DNA of 64,000 nt from Palaemon carinicauda (GCF_036898095.1 NC_090729.1:149773859-149837858); one strand, 5' to 3'; positions 52,871 through 64,000 are shown, counted from the stretch's first letter. Numbers and translations: made by a program. The notes: generated from the letters alone by a model not told the origin.

Positions 52871-54950
52871 ATTAAAATTGAAATAATGATAATAACTAAA
52901 ATTAAGGTTAAAGTTAGAATTAATATTGAAGTAATAATAATTGAAATTAAAATTAAAATTGAAATAATATTAAAAATTAAAAGTAAAAGTAAAATTAAAG
53001 TAATAATAGTAATTAAAATAAAAATAAAAAAAAATAAAATAATAATACTAATCAAAATCAAAATTAAAATTAAAATTGAAATAATAATTGGATTTAAAAA
53101 AAGGAAATTGAAATTAAAATAATAATAATAATTTAAAAAAGAATTAAAATTAAATCTATAATAATAATAATAATGATTCAAATTAAAATCAAAATGATAA
53201 TTAAAATAATAATAATAATTAAAATTATTATTAAAATTAAAATAATAATAATAATTAATATTGAAATTAAACATAAAATAATAATAATTAAAATTAAAAT
53301 AAATTAAAAATAATAATGATAATTAATATTAAACGTAAAATTGGAATAATAATAATTATTATAATTAAAATTGAAATAATAATAATAATTGAAATTAATA
53401 TCAAATTTGAAATTAAAATAAAAAAAAGGATTAAAATTAAAATTTAAATTAAAATGATAATAATAATTAAAATTTAAATTAAAATAAAATAATAATAATA
53501 ATTAAAATAAAAATTTAAATTATAATAGAGATAATAGTTAAAATCAAAATTAAAATAATAGTACCAATAAAAATAAAAATAAAAATTAAAATAATAAAAA
53601 TGATTGAAATTAAAATTAAAATGAAAAATAATAATGATTAGAATTAAAATTAAGATAATAAAATTAATGAAAATTAAAATAAATATTGTAATAATGATAA
53701 GTTAAAATTAAGATAAAAATAATAATAATGATTGAAATTAAAACTGAAATAATAATAATAATTATAAATTAAATTGAAATTAAAATAAAAATAATAATTA
53801 AAATTATAATTAAAATTAAAATAATGATAATTAAAATTAAAGTTAAAGTTAAAATTAATATTAATATAATAATAATTAAAATTGAAATTAAAATTGAAGC
53901 ATTAAAAATGAAAATAAAAATAAAAATAAAAATGATGATTGAAATTAAAATTGAAATAAAACTAAAATAATAATAATAATTAGAATTAAAATAATAATAA
54001 TAATTAAGATTATAATTAAAATAAAAATAGAAATAAAAATAGAAATAATAATAATAATTAAAATAGAAATTAAAATAATGATAATAATTAAAATTAGACT
54101 AAAGTTAAAATTAATTTTAAAATAATAATAATAATTAAAATTGAAATAATATTAGAAATTTAAATTAATATTAAAATGAAAATAATAATAATTAAAACTG
54201 AAATTAAAATTAAATTAAAATAATAATAATAATCAAAATAAAAAAATAAATTAAAATTAAAATAATAATTTAATTAAAAAATTTTTAAAATAAAATTAAA
54301 ATTAGAATAGTAATTAAAATCAGAATTAAAATTAAATCTATAATAATAATAATAGTTCAAATTAAAATTAAAATTATAATCAAAATAATAATAATTAAAA
54401 TTAATATTAAAATCAAAATGATAATAATAATTAAAATTGAAATTAAAATAAGAATAAAAATAATTAAAATTAAAATCAAAATAACAAAAATAATTAATAT
54501 TAAAAGTAAAATTGAAATAATAATAAGAAGTGAAACTAAAATCAAATTTAAAATAAAAATAATTAAAATAAATAAAATTAAAATTGAAATTAAAATAATA
54601 AGTGATAATTAAAATAAAAGTTAAAATTATAATAAAGATAATAATTAAAATTAAAATTGAAATAATAGTACCAAATAAAATCAAAATTAAAATTGAAATA
54701 ATAGTACCAAATAAAATCAAAATTAAAATTAAAATAATGATAATGATTAAAATTAAGATTAAAATGAAAATTATAATGAGGATTAAAATTAAAATAAAAA
54801 ATTAATGAAAATTAGAATTAATATTTGAATAATGATAATAGTTGAATTTAAAATAAGAATAATATTAATGATTAAAATTGAAACTAAAATAACAATAACA
54901 ATTATAATTAAAATTAAATTAAAATAATGATAAAAATTAAAAATAGAATT
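52871..54950 (+). repeat. 2,077-bp tandem duplication, private to HOR copy 2
   Basis: TAATGATAAAAATTAAAAAT recurs at an offset of 2077 (TGATAAAAAT at 52851 and 54928). Near 52871-52884 the text leaves the 24.1-kb type (AGAATTAAAATTGAATTATG) and re-enters the 22.08-kb type (AAATTGAAATAATGATAATA), sharing ATTAAAATTGAA. It contains ACGT at 53334, AGTACC at 53560 (226 bp) and a further AGTACC unit with a 36-bp duplication. HOR copy 1 has this segment once. Confidence 0.92.
54659..54730 (+). repeat. 36-bp tandem duplication of the AGTACC box
   Basis: GAAATAATAGTACCAAATAA starts at 54659 and 54695, giving AGTACC at 54667 and 54703. The sister at 52625 and the partner at 23859 have one box. Confidence 0.94.
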
Positions 54951-57900
54951 AAAATTGAATTATGATAATAATTAAAATTAAAATTAAAGTTAAAATTAAC
55001 ATTAAAATAATAATAATAATTAAAATTAAATTTCAAATTAAAATGATGATAATAATTACAATTAAAAATAAAGTTAAAATTAATATTAAAATAATAATAA
55101 TTAAAATTGAAATTAAATCTATAATAATAATAATAATTAATATTAAAAATAAAATTATAATTAGAATAATAATAATAATTGAAATTAATATTAAAATCAA
55201 AATAATAATAATGATTAAAATTGAATTTGAAATTAAAATAATAATAATTAAAATTAATATTAAAATTAAAATAATGATAATATTCAATATTAAACGTAAA
55301 ATTTAGGTAATAATAACAATTGAAATTAAAATTGAAATAATAATATCAATTAAAATTAAAATAAAATTTAAAATAAAAATATCAAAAATAATTAAAATTG
55401 AAATTGAAATTAAAATTGAAATTAAAATGATAATAATAATTAGAATTAATATTAAAATTAAAATGATAATGATAAAATAAAAATTTGAATTATAATAAAG
55501 ATAATAATTAAAATTAAAATTAAAATAATAGTACCAATTAAAATCAAAATCAAAATTAGAAAAATAATAATAATTAAAATTAAAATTAAAAAGAAAAATA
55601 ATAATAATTAAAATTAAAATTAAAATGATAAAATTAATGAAAATTCAAATTAATATTGTAATAATGATAAGTTAAAATAAAAATAAATATAATAATAATG
55701 ATTGAAATTAAAACTGAAATAATAATAATAATTATAAATAAAATTGAAATTAAAATAATAATAATAAATAAAATGAAAATTTTAATTAAAATAATGATAA
55801 TTAAAATTAAAGTTAAAGTCAAAATTAATATTAATATAATAATAATTAAAATTGAAATTAAAAATGAAGCATTAAAAATAAAAATAAAAATAAAAATAAA
55901 ATTATTAGAATTAAAATTGAAATAAAATTAAAATAATAATAATAATTAAAATTAAAATAATAATAATAATAATTAAAATTAAAAATTAAATTAAAATTAA
56001 AATAATAATTCAATTAAAAAAATTAAAATTAAAATTAAAATTAAAATACTAATTAAAATCCGAATTAAAATTAAATCTATAATAATAGTTCAAATTAAAA
56101 TTAATATTATTATCAAAATAATAATAATAACTAAGATTAATATTAAAATCAAAATGATAATAATAATAAAAATTTAAATAAAAATAAAAATAATAGTAAT
56201 TAAAATAAAAATTAAAATAACAATAATAATTAATATTAAAAGTAAAATTTAAATACTGATAAGAAGTAAAATTAAAATCAAATTTAAAATAAAAATTATA
56301 GAAAATATTAATTTTAAAATTGAAATTAAAATGATAATAATTAAATTTAAAATTGAAATTAAAATAATAGTGATAATTAAAATAAAAGTTAAAATTATAA
56401 TAAAGATAATAATCAAAATTAAAATTGAAAAAATAGTACCAATTAAAATCAAAATTAAAACGAAAATAATATTAATGATTAAAATTAAGATTAAAATGAA
56501 AATAATAATTAGGATTAAAATTAAAATAATAAAATTAATGAAAATTAGAATTAATATTTGAATAATGATAATAGTTGAATTTAAAATTAGAATAATAATA
56601 ATGATTAAATTTGAAACTAAAATAACAATAACAATTATAATTAAAATAAAATTACAATAATGATAAAAATTAAAAATAAAATTAAAATTAAATTATGATA
56701 ATAATTAAAATTAAAAATAAAGTTAAAATTAACATTAAAATAATAATAATAATAAAAATTAAAATTCAAATTAAAAGGATGATAATAATTACAATTAAAA
56801 TTAAAGTTAAAATTGATATTAAAACAATAATAATTAAAATTGAAATTAAATCTATAATAATAATGATAATTAAAATTAAAAATAAAATTATAATTAGAAT
56901 AATAATAATAATTAAAATTAATATGAAAATAAAAATAAAAATAATGATTAAAATTGAATTTAAAATTAAAATAATAATAATTGAAATTAATATTAAAATT
57001 GAAATAATAATAATAATCAATATTAAACGTAAAATTGAAATAATAATAACAATTGAAATTAAAATTTAAATAATAATATTAATTAAAATTAAAATCAAAT
57101 TTAAAATAAAAATAATAAAAATAATTAATAATGAAATTGAAATTAAAATGATAATAATAAATAAAATTAATATTGAAATCAAAATGATAATGATAAAATA
57201 AAAATTTGAATTATAATAAAGATAATAATTAAAATTGAAATTGAAATGATAGTACCAATTAAAAGCCAAATTTAAAGTAAAATAATAATAATGATTGAAA
57301 TTAAAATTAAAATGAAAAATAATGATAATAATTAAAATTAAGATTAAAATAATAAAATTAATGAAAACTAAAATTAATATTGTAATAATGATAACTTAAA
57401 ATTAAAATTGAAATAATAATAATGATTGAAATTAAAACTAAAATAATAGTAATAATTATAATTAAAATTAAAATTAAAATAATAATTATGATTATAATTA
57501 AAATTAAAATTAGAATTAAAATAATGATAATATTTAAAATTAAAGTTAAAATTAATATTAAAATAATAATAATTAAAATTGAAATTAAAATTAAAATAAT
57601 AAAACCAATTAAAATAAAAACTAAAATGAAAATAATAATAATAATTAAAATTGAAATAAAAACAACTAAAATAATAATAATAATTAAAATTAAAATTAAA
57701 ATTGAAATTAAGATAATTTAATTAAAAAAATTTAAAATTAAAATTAAAATTAAAATGATAATTAAAATTATAATTGAAATTAAATCTCTAATAATAATGA
57801 TAATTCAAATTTAAATTATGATTAAAATTGAGATAATAATAATAAATTGATATTAAAATCAAAATAATAATTATAATTAAAATTGAATTAAAATTAAAAT

Positions 57901-58240
57901 AATACCATTCAAAATTAGGATTAAAATTGAAATAATAATAATTATTATTAAACGTAAAATTTAAATAATAATAATTAAAATCAAAATTGAAATAATAATA
58001 ATCAAAATTAAAATCAAGTTTGAAATTGAAATAATAGAAATAATTAAAATTAAAATTGAAATTAAAATAATGGTAATAATTAAAATTAAAATTAAAATTG
58101 AAATTATAATGATATTTAAAATAAAAATAAAAATTATAATAAAGATAATTAAAATCAAAATCAAAATAATAATACCAATTAAATTCAAAATTGAATCTAA
58201 AACAATAATAGTAATTAAAATTTAAATGAAAATGTAAATG
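54950..58240 (+). repeat. Four units, HOR copy 2
   Basis: AGTACC boxes at 55530, 56435 and 57251, and AATACC at 58171. ACGT at 57028 is exactly 223 bp upstream and 57953 is 218 bp upstream. ACGT at 55295 is 235 bp upstream because of a 12-bp AAATTG insertion near 55410-55430 absent from the partner. The 56435 unit has AAGT and 194-bp spacing. Single copy here, duplicated in HOR copy 1. No gene is seen. Confidence 0.85.
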
Positions 58241-59610
58241 ATAATAATAATTAAAATAAAATTAAAATTGAAATAATAATAATAATTATAATTAATATTA
58301 ATATTAAAATAATAATATTAAATAAAATTAAAATTAAAATTAAAATAATAATGATAATTAAAATGGAAATTCAATTAATAACCATGATAATAATTACAAT
58401 TAAAATTAAAATAATATTAATAATAATTAAAATTAAATTTAAAATTATAATTAAGATTAAAATTATAATTAAGATTAAAATAATAATAATAGTTAGAATT
58501 AAAATTAAAATTAAAAAAATAATAATCAAAATGCAAATTAAAATTAAAATAATTGAAATTAAAATTAAGAATAAAATTCCAATAAAAATAATAATAATGA
58601 TAATTATAATTAGAATTAAAATAATAATTACAATTAAAATTAAAATTAAAATTAATATGATAATTAAAATAAAAATTAAAATTAAAATTAAAATAATAAT
58701 GATTAAAATTAACATTAAAATTAAAATCAAAACATTAATAATAATAATAATCAAAATTAGAATTAAACCTAAAATAATAATAATAATTTAGGTTGAAATT
58801 CAAATTAAAATAATAATAATTATTAAAATCAAAATTAAAATTAAAATAATAATAATAATCAAATTAAAATTATAATTAAAATAATATTAATAATTAAAAT
58901 TTGAAATAATATTAAAATTCAAATAATAGTAATAATCAAAATCAAAATAAAATTAAAATAACAATGATTAAAACTAAAATTAGGATAATAATAATAATTG
59001 AATTTGATATTAAAATTAAAATAATGGTAATAATTAAAAATAAAATTAAAATTAAAATAATAATGATTAAAATTAAAATGAAAATTAGAATAATGATAAT
59101 AATTATAATTAAAACAAAAGTTAGAATAATAATTGAATTTGAAATAATAATAATAATAAAATTAGAATTTAAATAAACAAAATAAATATAATTGAAATTA
59201 AAATTGAAATAATAATAATTGAAATTGAAATTAATATTAGAATAATGAGAATAATTAAAATTAAATTTAAAAGAAAAATAATAATAATAATAATAGTTAA
59301 AATGAAAAATAAAATTAAAATTATAGTAATAATTATAAATAAGATTAAAATTAGAATAATAATAATAATTTAAATTAAAATCAAAATTAAAATTGAAATG
59401 ATATTTTAAATTAAAATCAAAACTAATATTGAAATAATAATAATAATTAAAATTGGAATTGAAAAACAAATAATATTAATAATTAAAATTAAAATTAGAA
59501 TTAAAATGAAAATAATAATTGAAATCAAAATTAAAATAAAAATAAAAATAATACTAATAATTAAAATTAGGATTGACAATAAAATTAAAATAATAATTTA
59601 ATTAATATTA
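58240..59610 (+). repeat. Q block, HOR copy 2, second
   Basis: Partner of 30010-31355 at about 28254. Contains AATGCAAATTAAAATT near 58530, the inverted repeat at 58766-58794 and TAGTTAAAATG-type text near 59294, and ends before TTGGCATTG at 59614. No gene is seen. Confidence 0.82.
58766..58794 (+). other. Inverted repeat, C-G version
   Basis: Arms AACCTAAA (58766-58773) and TTTAGGTT (58787-58794), a perfect 8-bp stem with a 13-base loop. Confidence 0.82.
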
Positions 59611-60231
59611 AAATTGGCATTGAAATTAAAATTGAAATAATGACAATAATTAAAATTAAAATTAAAATTAAAATTGAATAATAATAATAAGTAATATTAA
59701 AATTAAAATTAGGTTATAATAATAAATACAATTAAAATTGAAATTAAAATTGAATTAATAATAATGATATTCAAATTTAAGATTCAAATTAAAATTAAAA
59801 TAATAATAATAATAATTATAATTAACATTAAAATTGAAACTAAAATAATAATAATGATATTAATTAAAATTAAAATGAAAATGATAATAATAATTAAAAT
59901 TAAAATTAAAATAATAAAATAATGAAAATTAAAATTAATATTTTAATAATGATAAGAGTTAAAATTAAAATAAAAATAATTATAATGATTAAAATAAAAA
60001 TAAAAATAATAATAAAAATTATAATCAAAATTGAAAGTAAAAAAATAATGATAATTAAAATTGAAATTAAAATAATGATAATAATTAAAATTGAAATTAA
60101 AGTGAAAATTAATATTAAAATAAAAATAATTAAAATTGAAATTAAAATTGAAATAATATTAATAATTAAAATTAAAATGAAAATAAAAATGATAACAATA
60201 ATTATTAAAATTAAGGTTAAAATAAAATTAA

Positions 60232-60306
<75 letters not shown>

Positions 60307-60630
60307 CAAATTTACAAATGAAATTAAAATTAAAATAATAATTTGATTCAAAAAATGTTTTAAATTATAATTAAAATTAAATCCAAAATAATGATAATAA
60401 TAATTAAATTATAATTGATTTTATAATTGAAATAATAATAATAATTAAAATTAATATTAAAATAAAAGTAATAATAATAATCAAAATTGAAATTAAAATT
60501 AAAATAATGATAATAATAATTATAATTAAAGATAAAACTAAAATAATAATGGTAATTAAAACAAAAATTTAAATTATAATTAGGATAATAATTAAAATTA
60601 AAATTAAAATAATAGTACCAATTGAAATCA
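59610..60630 (+). repeat. X block with AGTACC box, HOR copy 2, second
   Basis: TTGGCATTG at 59614, ATTAGGTTATAATAATAAAT, TTTAAGATTCAAATT near 59775, a 75-bp AAT tract and AGTACC at 60614. Partner of 31355-32450 at 28231-28258, without the 24-bp duplication. No gene is seen. Confidence 0.8.
60232..60306 (+). repeat. AAT microsatellite
   Basis: About 25 uninterrupted triplets in the same place as the tract at 31974. Confidence 0.97.
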
Positions 60631-63600
60631 AAATTAATATGAAAATAATAATAATGATTAAAATTAAAATTAAAATCAAAATAATTATAATAATTAAAAT
60701 TATGATTAAAATAATAACAATTGAAATTTAGAATTAATATTTGAATAATGACTGTTGAATTTAAAATTATAATTATAATAATGATTAAAATTACAACTTA
60801 AATAAAAATAATTATTATAATTAAAATTAAATTAGAATAATAATAATCAAAATTAAAGTTAAAATAATGATAATAATTAAAATTAAGATTAAAGATAGAA
60901 TTGATATGAAAATAATAATAATTAAAATTAAAATTGGAATAATATTAAAAATTTGAATTAAAATTAAATTTAAAACAATAATAATTAAAATTAGAATTGA
61001 TATAAAATTAAAATAATAATAATAATTGAAATTAAAATTAAAATTAAAATAAAACAATAATTTAATTTTAAAAAAATTAAATTAAAATTAAAATAACAAT
61101 TAATATTAAATTAAAATTAAATCTATAATAATAATAATAACTCAAATAAAAAAAATTTAATTAAAATAATAATAATAATCAAAATTAATAATAAAATCAA
61201 AATTGAAATAATAATAATTAAAATTTAAATCAAATTTAAAGTAAAATAATAAAAATAATTAAAATTGAATTTTAAATAAAAATGATAATAATAATTAAAA
61301 TTGAAATTAAAATGAAAATAATAATAATAATTAAAATGAAAATTTAAATCATAATAAAGATATTTATTAAAATTAAAATTAAAATAATAGTACCAATTAA
61401 AATCAAAATTAGAATTAAAATAATGATAATGATTAAAATTAAAATGAAAAATAATATTAGTTAAATTAAAATTAAAATAATAAAATTAATGCAAATTAAA
61501 ATTGATATTGTAATAATGATTAGTTGAAATTAAAACTAAAATAATAATAATGAATAAAATTAAATCTAAAATAATAATGATAATTATAATTGAAATTAAA
61601 ATAAAATAATAATAAAAAATAAAATTAAAATTAAAATTAATATAATGATAATAATTACAATTAGAGTTAAAGTTAAAATTATTATTAAAATAATAATAAT
61701 TAAAATTGAAATTGAAATTGAAATTTTAAAAATAAAAATAAAAATAAAAATAAAAATATTAATAATAATTAAAATTAAAATTAAAATAAAATTAAAATCA
61801 AAATTAAAATTAAAATAATGATAATAATTACAATTAAAATTAAAGTTAAAATTAATGTTAAAATAATAATAATTAAAATTGAAATTAAATCTATACTAAT
61901 AATAATAATTAATATTAAAAATAATATTATAATTAGAATAAAAATAATAATTAAAATTAATATTACAATCAAAATAATAATAATGATTAAAATTGATTTT
62001 AAAATAAAAATAATAATAATTAAAATTAATATTAAATTTAAAATAATAATAATGATCAATATTAAACGTAAAATTGAAATAATAATAACAATTAAAATTA
62101 GAATTGAAATAATAATATTAATTGAAATTAAAATCAAATTTAAAATAAAAAATAAAAAAAATTAAAATTGAAATTGAAATTGAAATGATAATAATAATTA
62201 GAATTAATATTAAAATTAAAATGATAATGATAAAATAAAAATTTGAATTATAATAAAGATAATAATTAAAATTAAATTAAAATAATAGTACCAATTAAAA
62301 TCAAAATTAAAAGTAAAATTATAATAATGATTGAAATTGAAATTAATATGAGAAATAATGATAATAATTAGAATTAAAATTAAAACAATAAAATTAATGA
62401 AAATTAAAATTAATATTGTAACAATGATAAGTTAAAATTAAAATTAAAATAATAATAATGAATAAAATTGAAACTAAAATAATAATAATAATTATAATTA
62501 AAACTAAAATTAAAATAATAATAATCAAAATTAAAATTAAAATTGAATAGTGATAATAATTGAAATTAAAATTAAAGTTAAAATTATTATTAAAAAATAA
62601 TAATTAAAATTGAAATTAGAATTGAAATAATTTTAAAAATAAAAATAAAAAAATAATAATAATTAAAATTAAAATTAAAATAAAATTAAAATAGCAATAA
62701 TAATTAAAATAAAATTAAAATTGAAATTAAAATAATTTAATTAAAAAAATTGAAATTTAAATTAAAATTAAAATGATAATTAGAATTAGAATTGAAATTA
62801 AATCTATAATAATAATGATAATGCAAATAAAAATTGAAATTATAATTAAAATAATAATAATATTAAATAAATATTAAAATCAAAATAATAATAATAATTT
62901 AAATTCAAATCAAAATTAAAATAATAATAATTAAAAATAATATTAAAATTAAAATAATAATAATTAATATTAAACGTAAAATTGAAATAATAATAATAAT
63001 TAAAGTTAAGATTGAAATAATAATAATAATTAAAATTGAAATCAAATTTAAAGTAAAATAATAAAAATAATTAAAATTAGAATTGAAATAAAAATGATAA
63101 CAATAAATAAAATTAAAATTAAAATTAAAATTATAATAATAATTAAAATAAAATTCAAATCATGATAAAGATAATTATTAAAATTAAAATTAAAATAATA
63201 GTACCAATTAAAATCAAAATTGGAAATAAAATAATAATAATGATTAAAATTAAAATGAAAAATAATTATAGTTAAAATTAAAATTAAAATAATAAAATTA
63301 ATGAAAATTAAAATTAATATTGTTATAATGATAAGTTAAAATTAAAATTAAAATAATAATAATGATTAAAATTAAATCTAAAATAATAATTATAATTATA
63401 ATTAAAATTGAAATGAAAATAATAATAATAATTAACATTAAAATTAAAATAAAGATAATATTTACAATTAAAATTAATATTAAAATAGTAATGATTAAAA
63501 TTGAAATTAAAATTAAAATATTAAAAATAAAAATAAAAATAAAAATATTAATAATAATTAAAATTAAAATTAAAATAAAATTAATATCAAAATTAAAATT

Positions 63601-64000
63601 AAAATAATGATAATAATTACAATTAAAATTAAAGTTAGAATTAATATTAAAATAATAATAATTAAAATTGAAATTAAATCTATACTAATAATAATAATTA
63701 AAATTAAAAATAATTTTATAATTAGATTAAAAATAATAATTAAAATTAAAAATAATATTATAATTAGATTAAAAATAATAATTAAAATTATTATTACAAT
63801 CAAAATAATAATAATGATTAAAATTTAATTTAAAATAAAAATAATAATAATTAAAATTCATATTAAAATTAAAATAATAATAATAATCAATATTAAACGT
63901 AAAATTGAAATAAGAAATAATAATTGAAATTAAAATTGAAATAATAATATTAATTAAAATTAAAATCAAATTTAAAATAAAAATAATAAAAATAATTGAA
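60630..64000 (+). repeat. Cassette units to window end
   Basis: AGTACC at 61389, 62287 and 63200; ACGT at 62067 (220 bp) and 62975 (225 bp). A final ACGT at 63898 would place its AGTACC beyond the window. Partner of 32450-35.7 kb at 28257-28261. No gene is seen. Confidence 0.87.
63700..63785 (+). repeat. 42-bp tandem duplication, private to HOR copy 2
   Basis: ATAATTAGATTAAAAATAAT occurs twice at an offset of 42, and the units differ by one base upstream (TTTTAT versus TATTAT). The partner near 35450-35490 has one copy and reads AGAATAAAAA. Confidence 0.9.

Larger units (their letters stand above)
1..64000 (+). repeat. Gene-free hierarchical A/T satellite array
   Basis: The whole window is made of AAAATT and AAT words with sparse, phase-locked G and C. 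Two marker boxes, ACGT and AGTACC (or decayed forms), recur dozens of times in the same orientation, so all units are direct repeats. No reading frame has mixed amino-acid composition, domain structure or a plausible start context. The array begins before base 1 and continues past base 64000. It could be nuclear satellite DNA or an organellar non-coding region; the sequence does not decide. Confidence 0.95.
40260..64000 (+). repeat. Higher-order repeat copy 2, partial
   Basis: Repeats 11368 to about 35.7 kb in order and orientation, and is cut by the window end. Offsets vary stepwise and the large steps match identifiable indels: 36 bp (duplication at 12844), 2,077 bp (duplication gained here) and about 2.6 kb (duplication present only in copy 1). 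By eye, partner segments are far more alike than neighbouring units within a copy. Confidence 0.9.

Noticed and set aside
1..64000. Yeast-type ARS consensus, TATA-box and polyadenylation motifs (AATAAA)
   Set aside because: In DNA with about 5 percent G+C such motifs occur by chance many times per kb and carry no information.
1..64000. Kinetoplast maxicircle divergent region as a firm assignment
   Set aside because: Composition and repeat hierarchy are compatible, but no maxicircle gene or known diagnostic motif is in the window. Kept only as one candidate.
1..64000. tRNA or rRNA genes
   Set aside because: I saw no conserved T-loop (GTTCRA) or other structural RNA core, and G+C is too low for cloverleaf stems anywhere I looked.

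Overview
The window is 64 kb of extremely A/T-rich, low-complexity DNA in which I find no credible gene. In lines I counted by hand, G+C is about 2-8 percent. A clearly exceeds T and G exceeds C on the given strand throughout, and I saw no strand switch. The text is built almost entirely from two words, AAAATT (6 bp) and AAT (3 bp). The few G and C bases fall in recurring contexts (TTGAAA, TTAGAA, ATCAAA, AATGAT, AAAGTT, AACGTA, AGTACC) that mark homologous positions between copies. Open frames of 60-223 codons exist on both strands only because both words are multiples of three; they translate as Lys/Ile, Ile/Leu or Asn/Phe/Tyr monotony. There are no tRNA, rRNA, CRISPR or recognisable mobile-element signals.

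The window is a directly oriented satellite array with at least three tiers. Tier 1 is a unit of roughly 820-930 bp. Its best-preserved part is a cassette bounded by an ACGT box (TTAAACGTAAAA) and an AGTACC box (AATAGTACCAATT). In 14 cassettes these boxes are exactly 223 bp apart by my count, and in most others 218-229 bp. Tier 2 is a superblock: an X block (often with an AAT microsatellite), a run of cassette units, then a Q block lacking the AGTACC box. Tier 3 is a higher-order repeat of about 28.9 kb. Copy 1 runs from about 11.37 to 40.26 kb, and copy 2 starts at 40.26 kb and runs off the window end. The first 11.37 kb has the same vocabulary but no partner at that offset.

The two higher-order copies differ by clean structural events. 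Copy 1 has an extra tandem duplication of about 2.6 kb (27.44-30.01 kb). Copy 2 has an extra 2,077-bp tandem duplication (about 52.87-54.95 kb). Small tandem duplications (18-109 bp) are private to one copy or shared by both, and microsatellite lengths differ.

The least expected signal is a short inverted repeat in seven Q blocks. Two carry arms AACTTAAA/TTTAAGTT and five carry AACCTAAA/TTTAGGTT (one of these with its outermost pair broken), so the central pair changes from T-A to C-G on both arms together.

Organism: no gene allows an assignment. A gene-free array of this scale, composition and hierarchy points to a eukaryote, either nuclear satellite (centromeric, subtelomeric or other heterochromatin of an A/T-rich protist, fungus or animal) or the non-coding repeat region of an organelle genome, such as a kinetoplast maxicircle divergent region. 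This is inference of low confidence. Block limits below are approximate (tens of bases), because the low-complexity text makes edges fuzzy.
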